A DNA stretch of 64,000 bases, from positions 2,232,001-2,296,000 of the forward strand of contig NZ_FNKY01000001.1 of assembly GCF_900103165.1 (NCBI RefSeq). Direction: 5' to 3'. Shown one piece after another: positions 8,073 through 16,858 of this stretch. The stretch's first letter is position 1. Each line of letters begins with the position of its first letter. Source of the stretch: Nitrosospira multiformis. GTDB lineage: Bacteria; Pseudomonadota; Gammaproteobacteria; Burkholderiales; Nitrosomonadaceae. The notes under the pieces are model-generated. The model worked only from the letters and a program-made list of their open reading frames with translations, did not search any database and was not told the DNA's origin. Made by a program: the position numbers and the translations under genes.

Positions 8073-8525
8073 CTAGTCGTAGGTGGTTAGTTGCTCGCCC
8101 GTCGGGGTGATAAGCGTGGCTAGAAGGCGCGCTGGTACGGTCCGACTGGGATTCTCCATGAACGAGTGCACCGTTCCGGGTGGTTCACTCCAACTTTGTC
8201 CGGGATGAAATTCGATTATTTCGCCGCTGTTAAGCTGCGAACGAACCGTACCCTCGAGCACATAGACAAACACCATGCCTCCATGGCGATGGCTGCCGGT
8301 TTTAGCCTCGGGTGCGAGGTTCACTACAACTGTTGTCAGAGTAGTTTTGGGATCATCCGGAAGAACCTGCGACGTGACGGGTGTAAGGGTTATCCCGGTT
8401 GATGTTACGCCGGCCCGCGCGTCGGGCGCACCGGTTATCCATCCCATCCATAGCAAACTCGCCATAAATAAAATCGAAAATACTTTAACAATATTTGGTA
8501 ATAATATAATTGAATTGAATTTCAC
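8073..8525 (-). CDS. Secreted cupin-domain protein
   Basis: A 150-residue protein with an N-terminal hydrophobic segment (about 14-33, ending near ARAG) that acts as signal peptide or anchor, followed by a single small cupin barrel. Metal-ligand candidates are His79, His81, Glu91 and His120 in the usual two cupin motifs (GSHRHGGMVFVYVLEG and PPGTVHSF). The protein probably sits in the periplasm and binds a divalent metal. Small secreted cupins have varied roles, so enzyme or sensor function is not assigned. It is a single gene with a plausible AGGAGATGACGTGAAATTT-like start region (AGGAG upstream of GTG/ATG). Confidence 0.82.
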   Translation of the reverse strand: MKFNSIILLPNIVKVFSILFMASLLWMGWITGAPDARAGVTSTGITLTPVTSQVLPDDPKTTLTTVVVNLAPEAKTGSHRHGGMVFVYVLEGTVRSQLNSGEIIEFHPGQSWSEPPGTVHSFMENPSRTVPARLLATLITPTGEQLTTYD

Positions 8526-8990
8526 GTCATCTCCTTCGGTTGATCATTCTCGCATAAACAGATGTTTCACCCGGCACACAGCAGGCCCGGAAAACCATCT
8601 AAATGGATATTCAGCAGCATATCCGACTTGAAGAATCGAGACGAAAATGCGAGTGGGCAAGTACAGATTAAACGATTCTGAAGGCTAATAGTTATTCTAT
8701 GATCGGACAAGCGGTGAAATAGGGACCCGCCTGACGCTTTGCAGCAACTTTCCTCCAAATAAAGGGTAGACCCAATGGTCATGCCACAGCCGCCATTTCC
8801 ATCACAATAGAGTCAATCGTACTTCACGTCCAGAATATATTGGTTTTTGGTTCCATTGCTGTCCACGCCTTATACAATTTTTCTGATATAAAATGAAAAA
8901 TATACTTGAAAATATCAAGACTATTAAATCAGCGGGAGTAGTCAGCCATGCAACAGATCCCAAAACTACACACTCAAAATCACCGTCAAG
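8526..8990. other. 465-bp region without a supported gene
   Basis: AT-rich in its second half. Short frames on both strands have no family features. It probably includes the missing upstream part of the truncated GGDEF protein, degraded beyond recognition. Confidence 0.5.
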
Positions 8991-9419
8991 ATGCTTAGAA
9001 TCATACCCCCGCGTCCCGGTTGGGTGCCTGCCTGGGACATTCCCAAAGTGCAACCCCATCAGGCGGGTGACATGGTGCTATGCGAGGTGGCGCGGCGGGT
9101 GACGGAGATGCTCAGGCCTTATGATTCCTTTGGCGGTTATGGCGGAGAAGAATTACTAATTGTGTTGCCCGAATGCGATGCGACTGATGCGTTGACGATA
9201 GCAGAGAGGGTGCGATCAGGGATTGCCGATCAACCGATAACGACTAAATTTGGCTTGATACCAACCTCGATAAGCCTGGGGGTGGCAATGGCTGACAAGG
9301 AAACTTTACTTTTCGATGAACTCATTCGGCGCGCTGATGATGCACTTTACCAGGCTAAAAAAGAGGGACGCAACCGTGTGGTGTTCGTAAGCGCAAATTT
9401 GCGTGGTGAAGTAACCTAA
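8991..9419 (+). pseudogene. Truncated GGDEF (diguanylate cyclase) fragment
   Basis: From about residue 22 the frame is a clear GGDEF C-terminal half: HQAGDMVLCEVARRV, the active-site loop GGYGGEELLIVLPE (G51-G52-E53-E54-L55), then SISLGVAM and RADDALYQAKKEGRNRV. The first half of the domain, with the Mg/GTP-binding DxxxFKxxND segment, is absent, as is any sensor domain. The first 20 codons look unrelated. It cannot be an active cyclase alone, so I call it a 5'-truncated remnant. A functional short protein is unlikely. Confidence 0.75.
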
Positions 9420-9747
9420 AATCTCCCGTTCGGGGGGTAATCCCACGTGTCATTTATACCAAATCTCTTAAGTCACAATTCGACCCCGCGTGGGGGACAG
9501 CCCTGGAATAGGCCTGAACCCCGCCTCGTTGGTGCTACTGTGATCGAAATGGCGGTTTCGCGCTCGCCGTACTTCTCCTATGCGGCTGCATCCACCTTAA
9601 TCCGGCGGGCAACCCGCTAGATAACGGGTTCCGCCATCGCCACGTTGAGAGACGCCGATAGCAAACGATCGAAACTTGATCTATGTTAATGAATATCCGG
9701 AGCCATGGGTCTTTTGATTAACTGATAGGCGTGAAGGAGGAGCAACC
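9420..9747. other. 328-bp intergenic region
   Basis: No gene is supported. GGAGGAG at 9736-9742 is the ribosome binding site of the next gene. No terminator with a T-run was recognised after the GGDEF remnant. Confidence 0.4.
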
Positions 9748-11202
9748 ATGTGTGGCAGTGATAGATTTACCGTCATCTTGTCCCATTTAACATGCCGGTT
9801 CTGTTCCTTGACGAGGTTCCTGGTATCGGTGGCAACTCTGTTCGCTACGGCGAATGCGCTCCTGCCCATGCCCAACGCGTATGGATTCGCTTTTCTCAGC
9901 GACCAGCGAATGGTGAATCCGGATTTCGGGGCGAGGATTGGACCGAGGTTCATACCAGTCCCGGTCCACTGGACGAACGCGACCCTGATGCCGTCACCTG
10001 TTCCTGGGGCCTTCGCTCAACGTACGCTCAATATCACGTTCAACACGGCACCGGGATTCATCGTCCCTGTGACCGACCGGCCCGCGCTCGCCAACGCGGT
10101 TACTACTTGGAGCAATCGAAACCCGCTGGCTGCGAACAACATTGTTGCGAATCCCGATGGCTTTCCCGCCGGAACCCCTGTGAAGGTGTTGGGAGGGCAG
10201 AACTATGATCTCGAATCGATCCTGCTGCACGAATTGGGGCATGCCTTCGGGCTCGACCATCCAAATCTTGCAGACCGCTCGACGCCAGAGCTAGATCGCG
10301 CCACCGCGAGCACCAAGGGCAACAACGGCATATTTGACCTTGGCACGGTCGATGGCATCCCAGGGAATTTCAATGACAACCGCGGGGATGATCTATCGCT
10401 TCACCTCGTCGATCAGGATAACAACCCGTTTAGTGGCTTGCCCGCGTTGGCCGGCAAAGAAGGATTTTTTCTGGATGGCCCCTTCGTAACCGGTGGGTAC
10501 GCTCAGGCACCGACCCGGGTGGTCGCCAGCGCGGGCCGCATTGCAACAGGATTCGATGCCATCGCTAATCTGGAAGCAGTCATGGTTCAGGGACTTCCAG
10601 CGCTTGAGTCCCATCGCGCGTTGGCATTAGACGATGCGCAGGGCCTGTTCTACCTGGAAACCGGCGTTGATCAGCAGAGCCGCGGTGATCGCAGGGCCAC
10701 CCTTCTGGATAACTACATGTTCAACTTCGTTTTTAACCCCACGGGTGTGGCCAATGCGGGGGGTGCTCCTCCGGCGGGAACCCAGATCCTTGTAAACAAC
10801 ACGAGGGTGGCGCCACGACTGGGGGAGACCGTGTTCCAGCGACCACTTGCCAACGCCGTCGTCCGATACGATATTGATGCCGCGACCAATGCCGCGCTTG
10901 CGCAGACAGATATCTGGCTTGATGGGCCTATCGAGAGCTTGGGCAGCCAGATCCAGTTCGTGGATATCACTTATTATGACACCCTTGGCCCTATCGTTGC
11001 CGTCCCTGCACCTGCGACGCTCTCGCTAGTTGCCATAGGTGGCTTGTTGCTTCTTGGCGCTATTCATCGAAAGCGGGTTGATGGCCATCCAGGATCGGGG
11101 CGAGGTGCGGAATCGCGCCCGCTACCTCTCCCCACCACTGGCCAAGCAGGTCGGCAGGACTATATGTCTCCCACTTGGACTATCCAAAGTATTTTCCGAT
11201 GA
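9748..11202 (+). CDS. Secreted metzincin-like protease with PEP-CTERM-like anchor
   Basis: A 484-residue protein. A signal peptide lies at about 22-46. The zinc-protease motif HELGHAFGLDH at 161-171 gives three His ligands and the catalytic Glu162, of HExxHxxGxxH type, so a peptidase role is likely. Residues 419-443 form a PEP-CTERM-like sorting signal: VPAPATL, a hydrophobic helix, then HRKR. PEP-CTERM proteins are processed by exosortase and are linked to exopolysaccharide. Unusually, 41 more residues follow the basic end, while the signal is normally C-terminal; a stop occurs right after HRKR in the +2 frame, so a frameshift is possible. A strong GGAGGAG precedes the start. Confidence 0.82.
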   Translation: MCGSDRFTVILSHLTCRFCSLTRFLVSVATLFATANALLPMPNAYGFAFLSDQRMVNPDFGARIGPRFIPVPVHWTNATLMPSPVPGAFAQRTLNITFNTAPGFIVPVTDRPALANAVTTWSNRNPLAANNIVANPDGFPAGTPVKVLGGQNYDLESILLHELGHAFGLDHPNLADRSTPELDRATASTKGNNGIFDLGTVDGIPGNFNDNRGDDLSLHLVDQDNNPFSGLPALAGKEGFFLDGPFVTGGYAQAPTRVVASAGRIATGFDAIANLEAVMVQGLPALESHRALALDDAQGLFYLETGVDQQSRGDRRATLLDNYMFNFVFNPTGVANAGGAPPAGTQILVNNTRVAPRLGETVFQRPLANAVVRYDIDAATNAALAQTDIWLDGPIESLGSQIQFVDITYYDTLGPIVAVPAPATLSLVAIGGLLLLGAIHRKRVDGHPGSGRGAESRPLPLPTTGQAGRQDYMSPTWTIQSIFR

Positions 11203-11334
11203 TCATGAAATGTTCAGGCACAGCAGGATAATGTATGACGTCTTGTAATGAATGACGGCACCATCGCCGGGCAGAAACGCACAACTGTCCGCCTGCGAAT
11301 AGCCTGATATTTTCCCTCTCTAAGGAGGTACCGC

Positions 11335-12255
11335 ATGCCGCACTCTCTTTTCCTACAACATTCGATACTGGCTACTGCGCTGATCTTTGGTTTGGCAAGC
11401 GCTCATGCAGCTGACACACCGGCCGTGGATGCTGTCAAGATTGAACAGATCACAGGCCTCAAAGGTAAGTTATCTCAAGAAGAAAATGTCTTCAAGGTCT
11501 CCAAGCCGCGTACCGACGTCAAAATCCAAATCGATAAGTGGACGATGGTGCCCTTCATGGGATTGACTTCCTGGGCCGGGTTTACACCTGCCCAAAATGG
11601 GCAAGTCGTGATGATGGGCGACACGGTACTGTTCGAGGATGAAGTAAACCCGGCCATAAGTGCTGCATTCGATGCCGGCCTGGAAATCACGGCCCTGCAC
11701 AACCACTTTTTCTTTGACCAACCGAAAGTGTATTTCATGCACATCGGCGGTATAGGCACTGCGTCGCAACTCGCCACCGGCATCAGGAAAATTTATGACA
11801 AAGTGACTGAAATCAGGACAGCAAGACCCGCCCCTGCGACAGAGTTTCCTAAAGCGATTGTCCAGGAAAGTAAGATTGCTGGAGGGCCATTAGAAACAAT
11901 CCTTGGCATGAAAGGAGAGCTGAACAACGGCATGTTCAAGTTCACGATAGGCCGTGACGCTACCGTACATGGCGTAAAGGTCGGTAAGGAAATGGGAGTA
12001 AATACCTGGGTGGCATTTGCTGGCTCTGATACCCAGGCCGTGGTCGATGGTGATTTCGCAGTACTCGAAGACGAGCTGCAGCCTGTTCTAAAAATCCTCC
12101 GGGCGGGTGATATCAACATTGTTGCAATCCACCAGCATATGACACATGACCGGCCCCATTATTTGTTTATACATTATTGGGGCAAGGGCAGCGCAGAAGA
12201 TTTAGCCAGAACTGTCAAAACCGTCTTGGATTTTCAAGTTAATTTCCGTCAATAG
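11335..12255 (+). CDS. DUF1259 (LppY/LpqO-type) periplasmic protein
   Basis: A 306-residue protein with a cleavable signal peptide (ends near AHAAD). It has two tandem copies of the DUF1259 unit, each with an ELVF-like core and a His-rich end: ALHNHFFFDQPKVYFMHIGG in the first half and IHQHMTHDRPHYLFIHYWG in the second. The paired His clusters look like metal sites, but the family has no proven activity. The start is supported by TAAGGAGG upstream of ATG at 11335. It is a single gene, convergent with chrA. Confidence 0.88.
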   Translation: MPHSLFLQHSILATALIFGLASAHAADTPAVDAVKIEQITGLKGKLSQEENVFKVSKPRTDVKIQIDKWTMVPFMGLTSWAGFTPAQNGQVVMMGDTVLFEDEVNPAISAAFDAGLEITALHNHFFFDQPKVYFMHIGGIGTASQLATGIRKIYDKVTEIRTARPAPATEFPKAIVQESKIAGGPLETILGMKGELNNGMFKFTIGRDATVHGVKVGKEMGVNTWVAFAGSDTQAVVDGDFAVLEDELQPVLKILRAGDINIVAIHQHMTHDRPHYLFIHYWGKGSAEDLARTVKTVLDFQVNFRQ

Positions 12256-12302
12256 CATCCCTGCATTCTCCGGGAATTTCTGGCTTAGCGTTTTCCAGAT
12301 GT

Positions 12303-13667
12303 TCAATGAAATAGGTTCGATGCCATGCCCAGGATGCCGCAACTCAGGATAACGGGTATGACTCCTACTTTAAAACGAAATAAGGCAATCAGGGCTATAG
12401 CAGTAATCAGAACAGGAAGCCAGTCCACAGGCTGATCCAAGCCCGAAGGCCAGAATACATGATAGGCGAAGAACAGGGCAAGGTTAACGATCACTCCTAC
12501 CACTGCGGCAGTAATGGCTGTGAGGGGTGCTGTCAGCTTCAGATTGCCGTGTGTGGTTTCGATAAAGGGACCTCCTAGCAAAATAAAAATAAAACTGGGT
12601 AGAAAAGTAAAAAAAGTGGCGATTGCAGAGGCAACAAAGGCTGATGCAAAGATGGCATCAGGGCCAAAGACTTCCTTGGTCCAGCCGCCGACAAAACCCA
12701 CAAAAGTGACCACCATGATGAGAGGACCAGGAGTGGTCTCGCCCAGAGCAAGCCCATCAATCATCTGGACCGGGGATAACCATTGGTAATTTTCCACCGC
12801 GCCTTGATAAACATAAGGCAGAACTGCGTAGGCTCCGCCGAAGGTGAGTAATGCCGCCTTGGTGAAGAACCAGCCGATCTGCGGGAAAGTACCGTCCCAT
12901 CCATAACGGAACGTCAGCGCACTTATCATAGCCACCCAAAGAACCACCCCCACAGCTGTGATACGAGCCAGTTTTACCCAACTAAACAAGGCATGGGCGG
13001 GCGTGGGGGTATCGTCATCAATGAGAGCGGGACCGAATTCTTTTTGAACACTGCCATGTCCCCCGCCTGGCTTGAAGTATTGAGGAAAGATGTTTCTCCC
13101 CACAAAACCAATCAGACCAGCCGCAAGTACGATAGCGGGGAACGGCAGTTTAAAAACAAAGATCATAAAAAATGCGGCGGCAGCAATGCTCCAGGTTACG
13201 GGATTTCGTAATACCCGCGAGCCAATACGATAAGCAGCGAACAGGACAATAGCAACCACCGCCGGCTTAAAGCCGTAGAGCATGCCCGCCACTGCTGGGA
13301 GTGAGCCGTAAGCCATATATACCCATGCAAGCCCTACCAGAATAAAAAATGAAGGCAGGACAAACAATCCGCCTGCTATGATTCCGCCCCAAGTACGATG
13401 CAATAGCCAGCCAATGTAGGTAGCGAGCTGCTGAGCTTCAGGCCCAGGCAGGATCATGCAGTAATTCAATGCATGCAAGAAACGCTTTTCCGAAATCCAG
13501 CGTTTCTCTTCCACCAAATCGTGATGCATGATTGCGATTTGCCCAGCTGGGCCGCCAAAGCTGATGAATCCAAGCTTTAACCAATACAGGGCAGCTTGTG
13601 CGAGCGTGATGGGCGTAGGGGACTTCGGGATTTGTGAGGTCTTGCTATGGTTACTTCCGACGTCCAT
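12303..13667 (-). CDS. chrA: Chromate transporter, ChrA/CHR family
   Basis: A 454-residue inner-membrane protein of the long CHR form, with two homologous halves and about 10-12 hydrophobic segments. Each half shows the family words: LGFISFGGPAGQIAIMHH with LPGPEAQQLATYIG in the first, and FGGAYAVLPYV with GLALGETTPGPLI in the second. Known members export chromate (or related oxyanions) driven by the proton gradient. Start 13667 (MDVGSN) is chosen because GAGGAG lies six bases upstream; a start at 13688 would lie before that site. No chrB regulator is seen next to it. Confidence 0.93.
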   Translation of the reverse strand: MDVGSNHSKTSQIPKSPTPITLAQAALYWLKLGFISFGGPAGQIAIMHHDLVEEKRWISEKRFLHALNYCMILPGPEAQQLATYIGWLLHRTWGGIIAGGLFVLPSFFILVGLAWVYMAYGSLPAVAGMLYGFKPAVVAIVLFAAYRIGSRVLRNPVTWSIAAAAFFMIFVFKLPFPAIVLAAGLIGFVGRNIFPQYFKPGGGHGSVQKEFGPALIDDDTPTPAHALFSWVKLARITAVGVVLWVAMISALTFRYGWDGTFPQIGWFFTKAALLTFGGAYAVLPYVYQGAVENYQWLSPVQMIDGLALGETTPGPLIMVVTFVGFVGGWTKEVFGPDAIFASAFVASAIATFFTFLPSFIFILLGGPFIETTHGNLKLTAPLTAITAAVVGVIVNLALFFAYHVFWPSGLDQPVDWLPVLITAIALIALFRFKVGVIPVILSCGILGMASNLFH

Positions 13668-13689
13668 GGATTCTCCTCTGCGGGGCAAT

Positions 13690-14016
13690 CCCCTAAGATT
13701 GGAGCAGGCCTTGGACGCAAGCGTCTTGAATGGGGAGGCTGCGAAATCCCCGATTTAGTACCGGATGTTAATTTTTTACGGTGAAAAAAACAAGAGGTCG
13801 ACCAAGTCTATATGTTGCCAAGATGGTCAGAAAAAGGCGGGAAACTGTTTTTGGCATTGCTGAGTTGCTGAAGGTGGATCGCACTATCCTAAACGGTACG
13901 CTGAATTGGAGATAATAAGCCCTGGAAGTTTGGCCGCTACGGGGGCTCACTGAAGCTTATCGTACGATTTTTTCTGAATTCTGCGTGCTCCCCAAAAACC
14001 TGCGCGCTGTCTGTCA
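13690..14016. other. Intergenic region with a possible recombinase HTH scrap
   Basis: On the plus strand about 13782-13912 reads KTRGRPSLYVAKMVRKRR followed by GIAELLKVDRTI, which faintly resembles the C-terminal helix-turn-helix of serine recombinases (GRP start, 'IAxxLxV' core). There is no start, no catalytic domain and no family tail. The rest is unremarkable. Confidence 0.25.
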
Positions 14017-14337
14017 CTACAAGAAAAATCTACGCAGGCCTCTCGCACGCCCCAAGACTTTTCTTGCTGCTCTATATGTTTTTTTATAATTATTTTTCAA
14101 TCGCTTGTTCTTATCATAGGCGGGGTCCAAATAAGGCCAGTATGCGTTCTCGCCAGGCGTGCCATGAACCCAGGTACCGCCACCGCCACCCCAGGTTTGT
14201 GCCTCATCAGACGCGTTCAGCAGCCTGAAATATGTGGAAGAAAGCCACCATGCACCGAAACGTGCCCTCGCGAGATCCACATAGCCGCTCAGATAATAGA
14301 GTGCCCATGAGGCTGCCCATCCAATCGTTTTACGCAT
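14017..14337 (-). CDS. Small hypothetical protein with Gly-rich centre
   Basis: A 106-residue protein that I cannot assign. It has a Trp/Tyr-rich N-terminal part that could lie on a membrane (about 4-32), a TWGGGGGTWVHG stretch in the middle, and a very basic C-terminus. The start is well supported: GGGGAGG sits four bases before ATG. The N-terminal style (WALYYLSG with aromatic residues) resembles small phage-encoded proteins, but this is an impression only. It has no operon partner. Confidence 0.5.
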   Translation of the reverse strand: MRKTIGWAASWALYYLSGYVDLARARFGAWWLSSTYFRLLNASDEAQTWGGGGGTWVHGTPGENAYWPYLDPAYDKNKRLKNNYKKTYRAARKVLGRARGLRRFFL

Positions 14338-14776
14338 GATTCCTCCCCGGGTTTGGAACCTGCCCTAGGCAGGTTATCCATGGGTCATCTTACGAGCATG
14401 GCGGATATTGACAATTGGACTCAAGTACTAGCAGGACGGGGCAATACGGTACGGTGCCCTAAATCAGCCGATGCGTCCGCTTACTTGTGCAGGAGTGAGG
14501 CCGACCGTGACAGAGGATTTTCAGAAAATGCGGGGATGCGCCAAGGGGCCTCAGCGGCGGCCCGCCGCTCCTGCGGTGCCAGCGGCACCGCAGGAGTGCT
14601 GCGCCAACACAAACTCCAGATCCTCCTATCATCTGTAGTAGTCAAGATTTGATCTGACACTGGTTGTCAGGTTCGAGTTACTGGAACTTGTTGCTATCAA
14701 GAATATATCTGCTATAAATAAAATGAGATAAGTTATAACCGTCGTTATAGAGCTATTCCCTTCACCGGAGATTTCT
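14338..14776. other. 439-bp region with a strong hairpin at 14566-14598
   Basis: CTCCTGCGGTGCC and GGCACCGCAGGAG are perfect 13-bp arms around a 3-nt loop, extended by a G-T and a C-G pair. There is no T-run, so it is not a standard terminator; it may be a REP-like element or RNA-stabilising structure. A 99-codon plus-strand frame crosses it but has no coding features. The upstream promoter region of the next gene is AT-rich. Confidence 0.6.
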
Positions 14777-15484
14777 ATGAACCCGTTAAGCCGCGTCATG
14801 GTTTGTTTGTTTGCTATAGTCGCCATTGCTGGGTGCGCGTCAAGCACCGTCAAGGAACGACAGGAATACCGGGGTGGAAAGATAGCTCGGCCCGATCACA
14901 TCATCGTATATAACTTCGCAGCCACCCCTGCCGATGTGCCAGCCGAGTCCCCTCTTGCCGGCCAAAATCTTGAACATAGTACGTCACAAACGGCGAACCA
15001 GACCGCTACCGGACGTCGACTGGGCGCCCAGATCGCAGCAGGTCTGGTCACGAAAATTCGTGCCATGGGACTGCCAGCGCAGCAGGCTTCGACCAAAACT
15101 TCGCCACAAGTTGGCGACCTTGTGATCAGAGGTTATCTCATTTCAATCGAAGAAGGCAGCACTGTCAAACGTGTCTCAATCGGCTTGGGGTCGGGTGCTT
15201 CCGAGTTAAAAGCAATGGCGGAGGTCTATCTGATGACAGACAGTGGACTCCAAAAACTGGGTTCCGGCCGTGTAGATTCCACTGGAGGTAAAGCACCGGG
15301 AGGAGCGATGGGGGTTGCTGCCCTCGCTGCGACAGGCAATCCAGCCGGTCTCATCATTGGCACGGGCATGAAAATGTACGGGGAGACCACTGGGAGCAGC
15401 AAAATCGAAGGCAGGGCCGAGGATATGGCCACGGAAATCGCCAATATCTTAAAGGTAAAGTTCAAAGAACAGGGCTGGATCTAA
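14777..15484 (+). CDS. DUF4410 lipoprotein
   Basis: A 235-residue protein with a lipobox (AIAGC, Cys20), so it is probably anchored to the outer membrane facing the periplasm. The remainder matches the DUF4410 pattern: an IIVYNFAATPADVP segment after the linker, a long helix of Gln/Ala type, VIRGYLISIEEG, and a Gly-rich stretch (GGAMGVAAL) near the end. The function of the family is unknown. Length is normal and the start is supported by a purine-rich site upstream. It stands alone. Confidence 0.82.
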   Translation: MNPLSRVMVCLFAIVAIAGCASSTVKERQEYRGGKIARPDHIIVYNFAATPADVPAESPLAGQNLEHSTSQTANQTATGRRLGAQIAAGLVTKIRAMGLPAQQASTKTSPQVGDLVIRGYLISIEEGSTVKRVSIGLGSGASELKAMAEVYLMTDSGLQKLGSGRVDSTGGKAPGGAMGVAALAATGNPAGLIIGTGMKMYGETTGSSKIEGRAEDMATEIANILKVKFKEQGWI

Positions 15485-15696
15485 TCGGGGAAAATCGGGT
15501 TGGGACCATTTACCTGGTTGTCAAAACTGACGCTTGAGTTGCAGCACTTCATTGCTTCCCCAATAAACAGACATTAGACGATACCACCGTCTGCTCTTGG
15601 GCTTTAGCGTTAGTGCGAATCTGACATTGTCTGCCTGATTAGATCCAAATTAATACACATCATCAATACCGTCGATGCCCGGCTGGTCACGATTTT

Positions 15697-16404
15697 CTAT
15701 TTGTCATGGGGTGCTTGCGGGATATTGAAGTTCAGCGTGGCGCGGTGGCGAAATGCTTCAAATTTTTGCCCTTTAAATTCCCCTGGCTGCCTTTCCAGGT
15801 GAATAACCTCCAGAACATACTGGCCAGACCACGGCGTGGTGATGCTGACCCTGCCATTTTCGTCGGTGTGGCGCTCCTGCATCCAGAAATTTGGGGCGTA
15901 GACCATGAGCTTGGCTTTTGCGAGCGGTGCGTTCCGTAAATAAACGATGAATGCGTTAGGCGATCCACTCTCCGGCAGAATGTCGAGTACAAGTTCCGGC
16001 TTGGGCGTTGAGCGCCGCAGCAGCGGACTGAAGCGGGTATAAAACATCGGCTTTACAATGCCAATACCGTGCTCGGTCCAGTCCTTGACTTCGTAACCGA
16101 GCTCCTCGGCGATCAATGGGAATGTGCGGTTCGAGGTCATCCCCAAATCAAAGTGATTCCCCTTCCGGATCACTTTCAGCTCCTGCCGCTTGCCGTTCGC
16201 ATCAAGCAGCCATGCCTGCGGTCCTTTTATCTCATCCAGCCTGCCACCGGTGACTTCTTTTTCCTGATCCTGGTATTCACCGAAATAAAGGCGCGCATGA
16301 TTCATCTCATCCCGTTCTATCCAGATATAATGCGCGGCTGCGGGGAGCGTGTGGAATAACCCTGTTAAAACAAGGGACATACGGATAAGCAGCATCTTAA
16401 GCAT
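15697..16404 (-). CDS. DUF4198-type periplasmic protein
   Basis: A 235-residue secreted protein. A signal peptide ends near AAAH. The mature part starts with HYIWIERDEMNHARLYFGEY, characteristic of DUF4198, a family related to the periplasmic component of some nickel/cobalt uptake systems and rich in beta-sheet. The C-terminal half has a carboxypeptidase-regulatory-like fold (TDENGRVSITTPWSGQYVLEV). The first mature residue is His, a frequent metal ligand. A metal-related role is possible, but no transporter gene is adjacent. The start is preceded by AAGGAAA. Confidence 0.75.
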   Translation of the reverse strand: MLKMLLIRMSLVLTGLFHTLPAAAHYIWIERDEMNHARLYFGEYQDQEKEVTGGRLDEIKGPQAWLLDANGKRQELKVIRKGNHFDLGMTSNRTFPLIAEELGYEVKDWTEHGIGIVKPMFYTRFSPLLRRSTPKPELVLDILPESGSPNAFIVYLRNAPLAKAKLMVYAPNFWMQERHTDENGRVSITTPWSGQYVLEVIHLERQPGEFKGQKFEAFRHRATLNFNIPQAPHDK

Positions 16405-16858
16405 GGTGTATTTCCTTAAAATATGAAATAACTCCGCTTGGGAAGCGGGCGCAATAGAAGCGGCAGAGAGGATGATCTCTATCGCAGTTTATCACCCCCC
16501 TATCATTTGCCGGTGGTCATTCTAGTCCATTAATCATTCCTGAATGACCCTGCCCAGCGCGGATACGGGAGTTCTGGAGAAAACATTGATGTTCTCGATT
16601 TTGGCTATTTGACCTGAAACGCAATCCACTCACCTGACGCATGGCAGACTTGTGCTGATATCCGAACGAAGCTAAAGCAGCCGCCGGGTAGCAGCTCATT
16701 TCGGCAAACACTGTACGGCAGCATACAGACGGCTATATTACGCAATGCGTATTATTATATGGCATCCCTGTATGGTATCTGCATCGTCGGCATCTCCCTT
16801 GAGATCCAGGCTTACGTGCCGCTAAAAATCCAAATGATAACGGGAATCTCAAGCAAAC
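16405..16858. other. 454-bp divergent intergenic region
   Basis: It separates the DUF4198 gene from the O-antigen-ligase-like gene and should contain both promoters. I see no clear operator, terminator or small gene; short frames lack coding features. Confidence 0.4.

Noticed and set aside
14353-14652. Plus-strand 99-codon frame
   Set aside because: Runs through a strong hairpin, has no ribosome site and no recognisable domain.
15732-15992. Minus-strand frame inside the DUF4198 gene
   Set aside because: Same-strand shadow in another frame with Ser/Arg-rich composition and no ribosome site.
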